From the NCBI GenBank assembly GCA_037903475.1, contig JBAJFG010000058.1:372001-436000 (forward strand): a stretch of 64,000 nt of DNA, written 5' to 3'. The position numbers were made by a program, and so were the translations under genes. Shown piece by piece: positions 43,884 to 54,635 of the stretch. The stretch's first letter is position 1. Every line of letters starts with the position of its first letter. The stretch is from Ancylostoma caninum (taxonomy: Eukaryota > Nematoda > Chromadorea > Rhabditida > Ancylostomatidae). The notes under the pieces are model-generated. The model made no database searches. It was not told where the DNA came from and worked only from the letters and a program-made list of their open reading frames with translations.

Positions 43884-44744
43884 CAGGGCTATACGTTAAA
43901 AAATCTCAGACTTCGTTAATCCGTCAATTCGTGACGTTAGGCCAAAATGGCCATTACGCGTTAAGCGTTAATGTGTTAATTCGTTAAGAGATGGATTTGT
44001 GAATATTTCGACAAGTTTCATCAAACGTAACAAGCACTCGAGATCGCTGACTGATATTCAGAGCAAGTAAGCTGTTGAAGCAAATGCTGACATTGTTTAC
44101 GTACTTCCGCAAAAACGGTATAGCAAGATGAAAATATTTTAAGATGATAGTTTCTCAGGTTTGAAGAATGATAGTTTCTCTTCAATGCATACACAAAAAC
44201 AAACATGGGCAATGGCCAGACGACTGAAAAAAGACAAATGATAGAGATGCCTCCGGGTAAGAGTTGCATTATTTTGCCCCACAATTCTCTCAATAAATCT
44301 TTGGCGAATGGAACGAATGAGAACTCTTGAGCTTAGCTCTCATAGAGAAAGTAGAAGGGTCAGAGCACAGGGTGAGCAGGCGTACTTCAGAATCCTAGTT
44401 TAAGTATATAATGGTGCAGAAAGTTCCCAAATTCCCAAATTTCTACAGTCAAGCAGGTTCGCACAACCAAACCTGCCGTTGAGTAGAAATGCTCGCACTA
44501 AGTTGCCGGTGGGGAAAGTAATTATATGTTCATATGTTGTTATGCGTATCATCTGCTATATATTACGAGAAAGATGTGTAGAGCGAGGAAAGTACGCGTT
44601 TCAGATACTAGTTGGCCTATTAATGAAATGGATCCTAATGGATTTTTGGTTTTTTTTGTTGATTCGTTAATTCGTTACGTTGGGCTAAAAATGGCCGTTA
44701 CGCGTTAATGCGTTAATTCGTTACGTTAGTAAGGCACAGCCCTG
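43884..44744. mobile_element. hAT-like element, 861 bp
   Basis: The ends are CAGGGCTATAC and, inverted, CAGGGCTGTGC. Flanks gtgtgcac and gtatgcaa differ at two positions. Both ends lead into acgttaa/cgttaattcg simple-word repeats and a ggccattacgcgttaa block. Non-coding. Confidence 0.7.
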
Positions 44745-47123
44745 GTATGCAACATTATATGTGACCGTATGGTCCATTAGCTTACAGAGCGCGCCTGAAC
44801 CGACTTTGTCTGCAATCACGACCACATTGGTTTCATCGATGGGAGAATGTCGTAGGATGTGTGTGGAGAGGCATTTTAGCAAATGGCAGTAGGCAAACAT
44901 CAAAATGGAAGGAATCACACCGAAAACATCAAAAAAAAAATGTGAAAACTCGATCAGTTTGCCGACACAGCAAGAGGTCGTAATTGCGGCCAATGTCGTA
45001 TCTGGCGCCCTCTGTGAGCTGATAAACTGTATCTTCGTTTCCTGCATCTCCTGTGTCAAAAAAGATAAATCAACAAGGCCTAAAGCAAGGCGAAACAAAG
45101 TGCATATCTATTGAAGCCTCATCATGAACACACGAGTTAGCTTTGGATTCAAACAGCATAGCAAAACCTTACCCATGCATTTTTTCTATCAATCACCTGA
45201 ATGAGTAAACCTGAATGAGTAAAAGTCCTGCACATCTTTGATCAAAGTACGTAGATCGATGGTGGTAGATCACTCATTTTCCAGGCCACAATGTCAACCA
45301 TTGAACGCATGCCCTAATTAGTGCCAAGTTGCTCACTGCAGTATTCTCCGAATTTTTTTCTTTTTGATTAATTACTTCGTAACAATTATGAAGTCGCAAC
45401 ACGCTTCTTTCTTCAGCAATTCATTCGTTTAATGTGTTTAGAAAATCAAATGCTGTCTTTTCATCAAGGAAATCAACTGTCGATGAGATCTAATGGGGAG
45501 GATCAACAAGATGAAATGTTTCTTAGTACCTTCCACGTCAGGGTAAGGTTGACCAGCTTAAAGTTATTTTGACGCTCTTAGATAGTATTTACATATGTGG
45601 ACACTAAGAACAGCATCAAACTGCATTTCTGACTTTTCCAACGACACGATTTTGCATGTATTGAGTATTTTGACTTCACTGCAGATATGAACTCTTGTGC
45701 GCCATTCTCGTCAGATTATAGCGGAAAGATGCATGATGACTGTGGCATGTAGAAATATGATATATGTATCTCATTGTCATATTAAACTCCGCTCTCCGTT
45801 TCTGCTATAATACCATGATAATAGAAGGATGTGCAATTTTTAGCTAGCATCTAAAACAACGCTACCCTGCTGTGCGAAAATAGAGGTTACAGTGGTATTT
45901 TCTGAGGAACTCTGCACTTCAGAGAAGGACGTTCGTAACTTTTTTGTGATGAGTTGTAACAGAAATGGAAAATGGATTGGCGATCAGCGTCCTTGAGGTA
46001 GGACCCAAAATAGGATAAGCTACTGCAGGCTCCTTCTTCTGTTAGTTTACCCCAAGTTCTCACCATTCCTTAATGTTTGTCATAAACGTAAGGGGAATGA
46101 ACAGCTTAATGAGAGGCATAGGGTCTGTTTAACCATCCGTGGTGTTGGAGAGAGTCTAGAGAAAAAAGATATTTAACCATCCGTGGTTGTTGCGCTTTCA
46201 AAGCGAGACAGATATGGTTGGAAGACTTGTACCAGGGCTTTGCATCCCTTCCACGAATTTTGTTTTGCAAATTTTTATTTCTAGCCTTTAAAGGGTGAGG
46301 AGCCGTTCCGAAGATAAATGAACAATGACTACGAGCGCTGCTTAGGAAATAATGAACAACTGCTCGGTACCGGGTGTCAAGGTAATGTCGCTGTAAAGAC
46401 CAAGTATTTTGATATGCCACAAAATCTATTCACTCACCTTTTCATTCTTTAACCGCCTTGAATGTTTGACTGCTCACGCGTGGTTGTGCTTTTGCTGGCC
46501 AAATTTGCTCAGGATCCTGTAGCTTACATAGCGTGAAATCAATAATCATCTGCCTCCGGAACTGCTCCTCATCCTGATAAAGGTTATTATTGAAAGTTTG
46601 CAAAACAAAATTCGTAGACGAGATGCAAACCCTCAAGCCTTATCCCATAGGTCTGCATCACTATCCACATGACTATCCTGCTGCTAAACTGTGGGTGAGA
46701 GAGATTCATGTAAGTGTGGCAGGAAATAGAATTTTGAGCCTGTTTCAGCCACTCAGCAAAATTCAAGTGCAATATGTAGAATGGTTTAGGACGAGCCTCC
46801 CAATCATATATGTCTCGTTTCGAAAGCGCAGCTTAATTTCGTGCACTTCCCTTGTAAGTTCTGGCCTAATACAAGCTTGTAACTCCAGGACCTCAGATAG
46901 ATAGGTATTAGCAGAATTATACATGCAATTCTCATCCCTTCAAAGTCCCCGTATTTCCGGTTTCTCACGATCTCCAACTTCCGAACTTCCGATCTCACAC
47001 AATATCCCTGGTTCTGAGTCTGCAAAGTGTCTATCGTACCGTTCACTTGCTGTGCGGTGTTGACATGGATCCCTTGGGCGTTCTGTTAGACGTAGAGTAA
47101 AACTGCGGCCTTTTGCGTGTTTA
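44745..47123. other. No gene that I can support
   Basis: A minus-strand stretch at 46530-46575 between a tttatcag acceptor and a gtaagc donor (coding DEEQFRRQMIIDFTL) and a plus-strand stretch ending at a gtgagag donor near 46690 are possible exons. I could not connect either to a gene. Confidence 0.35.
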
Positions 47124-47480
47124 GAGTATCCCCAGACTTCGCCAGTTCAAAATGAATAGAAATGAACCGGCGATATAAGAGTAAGGATCGTGGAAATGAT
47201 ACGTATCGATTGCACGTTACATCGCCATGGATCGCTGCCAAACGGAGCTCATCGCCTGTACTCTCGAAGATGTGCCCGAAATGAACTGGCGATGTGAATG
47301 ATAGCAATAGTGGAAACGATGCCTATCGATCGCCACGCCCACTTTATTATCAACGCTCTAACGTCTGGGGTCTCCTCATTCACTTTATCCATGTGGCGAT
47401 CGCCGGCGGTCGTGGCGATCGCGACGACAGCCGGCTGTCGTGGCGATTGCCACGATTGCTGGCGAAGTCTGGGGATACTC
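47124..47480. mobile_element. Harbinger-type MITE, 357 bp
   Basis: Perfect inverted ends GAGTATCCCCAGACTTCGCC and the 3-bp duplication TTA on both sides (47121-47123 and 47481-47483) fit the PIF/Harbinger pattern. A degraded relative is at 32638-32988. The interior repeats ggcgatcgcc palindromes. Confidence 0.85.
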
Positions 47481-49135
47481 TTAGGCAGCGAACCGCTGAC
47501 GGAGCAGTTTTCACATGAATTTTGCTTCAAAACAGGCAACAAATTCATCAGTACACGAGATGACTGCGTCCTCTTTATAACTAAGCAAACATCAACTTTT
47601 ACAGGTTGCGACAGTCTGCTTCCTCCTATCTTCTTGGCTTATATGGTGTACTGCAGTTGCAATCTTGATATTAACGTATGATGTTTTGGTAAGTGCATTT
47701 TACAAATAATGGCCAAGAGAGAGGCAGTAGTAGCAAGGCATTAAAAATTTGCGAAGTGGCTCATGGAATTGAATCGCCTGTGAATAATTTGGAGTGGATA
47801 CTGGCAATATCCGATTATTCGGGTAATCTCTACAACAGAAAGGATCAATAGATCAGTGCTCTAGCACATGAAACCTCAGCAGTCGAGTTTTCAAAGACTC
47901 CAAATAGCGTCAAAAACAACATCAAATCGTACATAGATAGATCTTAAAAATCAAAAGACTACAAAAGAGAGCGGATGCAAGATTCAAGGATGCGCTCATC
48001 CACTCTTTCCTAGTTATTATTCACGATAGACCACGGTGAAACGGAGCCGTTAAAAAGCACCCAAAGGTACGATTCAGGACAAGATCAATGATCGACTCTA
48101 CTTCGCATCCCCGGAATCAATGTTAAAGTTAACTGATTGCTTCGTCGCTGGAAGTCCCGCTGAAATTGCCTAATAATAACATTGCGGTTCATACTCAGAC
48201 AAATTTTCGATCGTAGGACGGACCGGAGCCGAAAGACCCAACAGGTGACGTGAAGTTTTCCCACTGTGGTTCTTCCGCATAGCTGCGGGGACGTGCTTAA
48301 CAACCAGTTCACTCTCACATACAAAAATGACGACTTCGTCCCATTGTTTCACACTCCGTGAGACCGCGCTCATTCAGAAAACATACTGCTGCGGTCCTTC
48401 CGAATCCTCTTATCTCCGAACCTCTCACTTCTTAACCACATGATCGAGGTCTCTCTGCTGAAGTCCTCCTGATAGTTTGGTTGAGTACTTTCCTCGAGGG
48501 GTGAATCACTGCGAGGAGAAAACGAATTCAATCGCAAAGCTTTTTCAAACGAGTATTAAAGCATATGCTCTTGAAAATACATGCAAATCGCCTGTCTCAG
48601 AGTGTGAGAATGGGCAGAAAAAAAGCCTGATAATTTCGCACCAATTTAATGGTTTCTTTCATGCTTCACGTTTGCCAACTTTGAATACTGCAGTACTTAC
48701 ATGTCCCCACCTCTTCAAAAATGCTACTTTTCTTAACCACAGCAACAGTTATTCAAATTTAGTTCAGCGCGCCTGTGGCAAAAGATACAGTCTATCCGAA
48801 ATGACGAAAGTGGCAGCGACGCTGCGGCGAGGCCGACGATCAGGTCTTTGGATTAAAACTAGTGAAGAAACTTACCGAATAGAACGGACATTGTAGCAAA
48901 GATGCTAAAGCGGTAAAAAGGGCGTAAATTAAAAAAAAACAAATAATAAGATATGAGCTGACCGAGTCAGTGTATGCCGTCAAGGCGGCCGCGCCGCCTC
49001 TGGAATCCCGGACCACGTCTTCGGCTCCGTCGTTTTGGATGGGCTGTATATCCCGATTGTATTAGGATGATTAGATATCACATTTTCTCCACAAAGGCAC
49101 AACATTCTAGGGGGGGGGGAGTAGACATTTATGTC
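47481..49135. other. No gene recognised
   Basis: The plus frame 48477-48896 (139 codons with a non-ATG start) has no motif and no splice support. Confidence 0.4.
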
Positions 49136-49795
49136 ATACTAGACGGTGTACCCGGCTTCGCTCGGGTGTTCTATTTCTCTCGACTATTTGAAACTGATGC
49201 CAACATTTGTTGAGCCAAAAGAATCCTGTCAAGATGTTCATCATTTGGTGATCAGTTTCAGTGACACTTCTTCACCCAGTCCCTTCCCCTCAAAAATAAG
49301 GTAAAGTTGTTTGAATGGTGAATTCCTCTGAAATGCTTGCCATATTCACGTTGAACTTTCCGGAAAATCCCAGAAGAAACGGTTCCACCGATCCGTGAGC
49401 AAGAACACCGAAAAATCAACACATATCCTTGCCGGCCTCTTAGGGGAAATAAAAGAAAATCAATAAAATCGATAAATCGATAGTGTCGTTCAAAATCGTT
49501 GCCATATCCGTGTCCAGCGTATAGACATTTCTCAGTAGCCATGTCTTCATCGTCCCCGGGGCAAAAATAGCGAAAAGTCAATAAAATTGATATAATCGAC
49601 AGATCAATCGATATTTTCTGGCGAAAAGTAGCCTAAAACCTCCGCCGGCTCCTGAGGGGTCGTGTGCGAAGTTTGGTCCCAATCGGTTAACCCTCCGCGA
49701 TTTCTATAACTAATTACAAATGTACAAACACACACAAGCACACATACACACATTCACACACACAAACCTCCACTTTTATATATACAGAGTAAATG
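49136..49795. repeat. Unnamed dispersed repeat, family C, copy 2
   Basis: It starts gtacccggcttcgctcgggt. It contains the internal units with aaatcaataaaatcgataaa. It ends ccctccgcgatttctat, a CA-rich tract and cacttttatatata. It is collinear with 39567-40960 plus 42064-42129. Confidence 0.75.
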
Positions 49796-49925
49796 AAACT
49801 GACTCGCTTTTGAGATATTGTTGGACTCAGTTGATTAGGAAAACCTTCACTTAAAATGACTATGGCTTCAATATGTCCACTCAGTGGCAGTCCTGTACAA
49901 CCTGAACTGTATCAATAAAACTCGC

Positions 49926-49934
49926 AAATTTTAG
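49926..49934 (+). promoter_or_regulatory. Putative trans-splice acceptor
   Basis: AAATTTTAG ends three bases before the ATG at 49938, where nematode mRNAs receive a spliced leader. Inferred from position and wording only. Confidence 0.5.
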
Positions 49935-49937
49935 TCG

Positions 49938-51706
49938 ATGGAGTTGTGCTGGAAATGGGCCCACTGTTCCGTTCCTACCGTGCTAATTGTGTTGCATGGC
50001 CTCATCCTAGTCTTGGGAACTTTAGGATGGTTGTGCAGTTCGCCTACATTCTGTGCCTTTTTGCTCGTGCTACCTGTATGTGAATATTTCGTTCCGTAAC
50101 AACTTTCAAGAAGTTTTTTTGACATTTTCCAGTTCTGGCATTCACTCGTGCTTTATAGATCAGCTGCTGTGGGGCGATCATCGGTGTCATCGCCAACTAC
50201 TGGATTTCCAACCGTGTGACGAGTCTGGAGTATTGTGAGTGATTTTACAGCCATTCAATCCATCCATAGGTCTTTTTCTTCTCTTTGCCGGACTTCCTCG
50301 CGTAACGCACCGAATCAAGACGTGGTAGCGGCCTCAAACCAAAATTAAATCAAATCTGAGGTCTCTCTCATTACCTTGCGCCAACGTCGAGCTTCGGCCA
50401 TTCCATGCTCCCGGATGGCCAATTTTCCCCCACTTTGCTCTTGAGAAGCTTTTCCACTGAAAGGAAGGGAATAGCCACCGTGTGGATGCGATCTGATAAC
50501 TAGATTAAATATGCCACATAGTGGCTGTAAAAGATCATAAAGAGGCTCGAGTATAAGCACACCGTGATTCTCAAAATGTAGGGCTTGATTTCGTCATCCA
50601 CGCAAAGTTCGGAACACCCTCGTTCCCTGCTCATACAAACATCCATTTTGTCTGGATTTAGCGTGTTTTCGTCTCGTTATTGCAATTAGTAACCCAATGT
50701 AATGATTTGTACCAACTCAGACCATCGCAAAGGTTTTCTGTTCTAACACTCTGGTATTGCGGGCTGAACAAGTGCTTTTGGCGGTTTCCCAAATATACCG
50801 TAAGAAGTTGCGTTATATTTCTTGCTATTCGTTAAGTTTCCAAGGCGTGTTTGCGAATGAAAAAGGGTTCAGATGCCTCTCTATAAAATGCTATTCACGC
50901 AACTCAACGAAAATCATACTGCTAATACAGGGAAATAAGCCAGCAAACATTGTGCAATAACTTATCTCCTCTCCGCTGATGAACAGTTTGAAGTTGAATA
51001 GAAGAATATGTTCGGGTAGTTCCCATCTGTTGACATTGACCGTTCTATTTTTTCCTCCGAACCAAGTTTTTCATTGTGAGTAATTCATTCGGATAGTATT
51101 AGCATAGCAGTTATTTTATTATGGAACACCTTGTTGTCGGTGTATTGAATAAATGAATAAATAAATAGTCAATTTGTAAAAGGCAGAAAGACACAAAATG
51201 CTATGCTATCTCCATTGGTGCGAAGCTCAGTGAAGGAGAAAAAAAACGTGATATGAACTACATTTCATATTTTCTCATTCTCAAAGTGCAATACATATTT
51301 TCTCTGTGCTGTGTCTTTATGTCTTCTCAGTGCTCCCCATTCAGACCTGACGTCGCCCACAACTCTTGGATTTCTTTCTGTATTGGCGCTAGCAGCTTAT
51401 GCAATCACAGTGATCATGAAATACTGTGAATATGTGAAGCGACTACAATACTCAAAACGACGCACTGGTTTCAATGTTGACGTAGGTTTTTTCTTCTTGG
51501 GCTGTCGCTAATAGCTTCGCTGACAACTAGTTCACTGCTCTTGTAACCCCGCAAAAATGGTTTTTTAGGTATTCAAGGAGCGGGTATTTGGTACTCCACC
51601 GCTGAAGGAGTTCAATCGCATGGAGTTCGCGCGCTGTGCTGACCTATCGGATTCTCACATCGACGACATCTTCGGTGACTACGAGCCGAATGTTGCTCTC
51701 TATTAA
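49938..51706 (+). CDS. Small three-pass membrane protein, unknown function
   Basis: Four exons join in frame: 49938-50075, 50159-50234, 51345-51481 and 51569-51706, for 162 residues. Donors are GTATGT, GTGAGT, GTAGGT; acceptors are TTATAG, ATTCAG, TTTTAG. The N-terminus MELCWKWAHC leads into a hydrophobic segment (about 12-34). Further segments lie at about 38-62, with SCCGAIIGVIANYW at its end, and about 79-97. A charged region YVKRLQYSKRRTG follows, then an acidic tail rich in Asp (SDSHIDDIFGDYEPNVALY). No family recognised. The 1.1-kb third intron could hide another exon, but the phases do not require one. Likely in a cellular membrane with a cytosolic tail. Confidence 0.7.
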
Positions 51707-52136
51707 CTGCCAATGAAACGAGTAACGAGTGCTGCGTCCACATTCTGTGATATACACTTTATTGCTCATCTTTTTTTATATTGTACTTTTTTCCATTTCT
51801 TAAGGTTACGTCCATTTCCTCATGTTTCGCTCAACATTCGAATACTACCGGGTCTTCTATTCTTGTACTACTAAGCCACCATCAATGTGCATGCTGGTTC
51901 TACTATATACAAAACGATGCATGAATTTGTTATTTTCGTTTCTGAAATCACATTCTGTCGTTTCTGCTAAATTTGATCACTTCTAGATGTCGAATAATTG
52001 TAATTGTAATGACGAAGATCTTTGTTGTCACTCTGAATGTCTCACTTTCGTAGTACTATGCATGGACTATAGCCACTTTCACCCGAAGCACGTCACCAAT
52101 TGGGAGACGAAGGATTTCATGGAGATTCTCTGATGA
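51707..52136. other. 3' flank, no feature
   Basis: No AATAAA signal noticed. A short frame at about 52063-52133 (HFHPKHVTNWETKDF) ends in TGA and was not assigned. Confidence 0.35.
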
Positions 52137-52389
52137 ATGACGGCTGAACGATGGACTAGGATGTTGGTTACAGAAAACGAACTTGAATGCAGTGTGTCAG
52201 CTCAGATATCAGCGGCCGAGAATTCCGTATATCAGGTAAGGTAGATGGCAAGACATGCATTTTCCCTGCCAAGGAACTAATTCGCGCCAAATTGGATTAG
52301 TCCCTCAGAAACATTTTTTACAGTTACCAGAAACTAATTCATCTTTGAACACTGCGCGTCCAGATTCCGTTGATATCACAAAACCGAAG
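52137..52389 (+). CDS. Two phase-0 exons of an unidentified gene (partial)
   Basis: Exon 52137-52235 starts ATG (MTAERWTRMLVTENELECSV, continuing to NSVYQ) and ends at GTAAGG. Exon 52324-52389 follows TTTTTTACAG, codes LPETNSSLNTARPDSVDITK and PK, and ends at GTGAGG. Both are whole-codon exons with strong splice signals, which argues against chance. No downstream exon was identified and the product is unknown. It may belong to a gene continuing right or be a decayed exon pair. Confidence 0.4.
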
Positions 52390-52759
52390 GTGAGGTGAAA
52401 CACTTGTTCTAAGCCTTGTTCTAAGTCACCTCAGTTACCTGATGTACAAACAGAGGAACATCCTGCGAAGATTACTTCAGAAACACTTGCAAGCAACCTC
52501 TGGGGTGGCTGCAGGTAACCAATGTCCCTCCTATGAGAGTAAAGGATACCTGCGAACCACGTTGATTTCTGGTTCCGTACATACATATTACAAAATGGTA
52601 ATAACATAGTAATCATGACTCATAATAACGGGCTTACTTCGTCTGTCACGTGTGTGTGTGTCAGAAACGAAATTCCCTGATTGGCCAGTGATGGTGATTA
52701 CGAGGTCAACAAGATGATAGGGACGGGTATGGTGAGGTTCAAAGAATGAAGAGAAGCTC

Positions 52760-53100
52760 TAAAGGATGGGGAAGTGGAGAGCGGTGAGTGCACCGCGGTG
52801 TGGAGGGTGCGCCGGCGTCCAAAAGTGGGGAAACGCCTGGAAGTCGGGTCCAACGGTGTGATAAGGTTGCGCCGGCGTCCAAAAGTGGGGAAACGCCTGG
52901 GGTGCGCCGGCTCGAAAGTGTGGAAGATGTCATCCGCACCTGCGAGAGTAGTATGCCAGCGCTCAGTAGAGGGGAACACACACGTATGCGAGGCGAGCGA
53001 AGCGAGCCCAAAAGAAGCCTGAGAGTCCGGCGTTAGCCGGACAATCAGGCTGTTATAATAATAATAACAACAATTAATAATAATGACAATGACAATAATA
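52760..53100. repeat. 60-bp minisatellite, family B, locus 3, with hairpin and ATA tail
   Basis: Two clear 60-bp units at 52795-52915 (ggtgcgccggcgtccaaaag, gtggggaaacgcctgg). They are followed at about 53020-53040 by the perfect hairpin gtccggcgttagccggac, and then ataataata. The same hairpin region in eroded form is at about 2740. Confidence 0.85.
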
Positions 53101-54344
53101 TAATACATCTATATATGTGTGGGAATGCATACAATTAGATTTCGTGGAAAATTTCCAGAAGATATCCAACCATAACGGAAACCTTTCCACAAAAAGCTCC
53201 TTTCGCACATAGACATGTACATAGAAATGACAGACGTAGACGAGTTCTTCAAAAATGCTTTATAAAATCCTTTATAAAGGAAGAAATATTGCACTACCTC
53301 ATTCTCAATTTTTTCACTCTTATTATTATTTAAAGAAATGTTTTAGTTGTTAAACATGAAAACTGACATTTTCGCTACTTTTTTCTTCCCATCAAGTCAC
53401 TCAAAATGGCGAAGGGTCTACTTCTCTTCGCTAACGCTAGCATTTTTTCCTGCATCAATTTACATCAACTTTGATCTGTTCGGAGCGATTTAAGGTATCT
53501 GCAGATTTGAAGTGTCTTTAAGGCCAGCGTGAGCTTCCTTCCAATGATTCTACAACTTATCATACGGTTGAGATTCAGTTATGATACGATATTGAAAATG
53601 CTTGTGACTCTCGAGATGCATAATGCGTTCTAACTTCGATGTTGTTATAACTGTTTCCAACATTTTAAAACATATCGACGTCGAAACATGATATGTTTGT
53701 TGCAAATCTGAAACTTATAACCACTTCATAGCCAAATGAAAATCTAAGAAAACCACATGCTATGTATACTGTTGTAGCGAAGTCAAAATTCAAAAAAAAA
53801 TAACAGCACACACGATACATTTCGTACTTGTGAATTGTACGGAATTCAGAGGTCCCTTCACATACATATGCATTCTGGCGTTGGCATTGTTGACTTTTTT
53901 AAACTATATGTGCTTCTCTACCTTCTAATCTCGAATATGTGAAGTAGAATTGTTTCCTAGTTCTTTCGCTTTATTCCTTGAAGTAGTACTGAGTCCCTGA
54001 AATGAGTTTCTCTAATTTACAGCAGGGGTCAAACACCGCGAAGTTTGAGAATTGAACTCTATTGCTAAGATAACACGTGCTCGCTATCCTACACTCGTGC
54101 TTTGTGTAGTTCCCAGCAATTAAAGGTCGGAACGTCCCGAACGGCTCTGTGAAACCGATATGGTAGCAAGAGTAATCTGTCGAGCGACGTGTCGGTATTT
54201 TTGTGCAAGATTGGTACTGCCGGAGTGCTGAGACACGCACCAGGAAGTGAGGCAGTGGACCTTACAACCACGTGCTTTCGTGCCGCTCTCAATCGATGCG
54301 TACCAAAACCAGTGTCGGCGTGACCTCATCGCCCAAAACCGCTA
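53101..54344. other. No gene recognised
   Basis: AT-rich; nothing supported. Confidence 0.4.
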
Positions 54345-54635
54345 CTCAGAACAACAAAAACAAGTTTCTGGTAGCGTCTGAAACTTGCTCTCCCAAAAGT
54401 TTGTCTACAACTTGTTTTCACATTTCCTTGTCGACAAGTTGTCCGTCCAAAAGCCTGTCGACAACTCGATTTCGCCATGTTCTGTGTGAAAAAAAAAGGC
54501 GAAAACAAGTTGTCACCAAGCTTTTGGTGGACAACTTGTCGGCAAGGAAGTGTGAAAACAAGTTGTCGACAAACTTTTGGGCGAGCATGGTGTTCCAGAT
54601 GCAATCAGAAACTTGTTTATGGGGTTCTGAGCGTA
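54345..54635. mobile_element. Foldback element with about 140-bp arms
   Basis: The left arm (ctcagaaca, acaagtttctgg, cccaaaagtttgtc, acaacttgttttcaca, gtcgacaagttgtcc) is repeated inverted up to 54635. Only about 20 bp including a run of A separates the arms. Open frames on both strands are artefacts. Confidence 0.85.

Noticed and set aside
46442..46700. Candidate exons: DEEQFRRQMIIDFTL (minus) and a plus-strand stretch ending PHDYPAAKLW before gtgagag
   Set aside because: Each has plausible splice signals, but they lie on opposite strands and neither joins to further exons. Kept as a note only.
48477..48896. 139-codon plus-strand frame
   Set aside because: Starts at a non-ATG codon, has no motif, no membrane or signal segment and no splice context. 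Probably chance.
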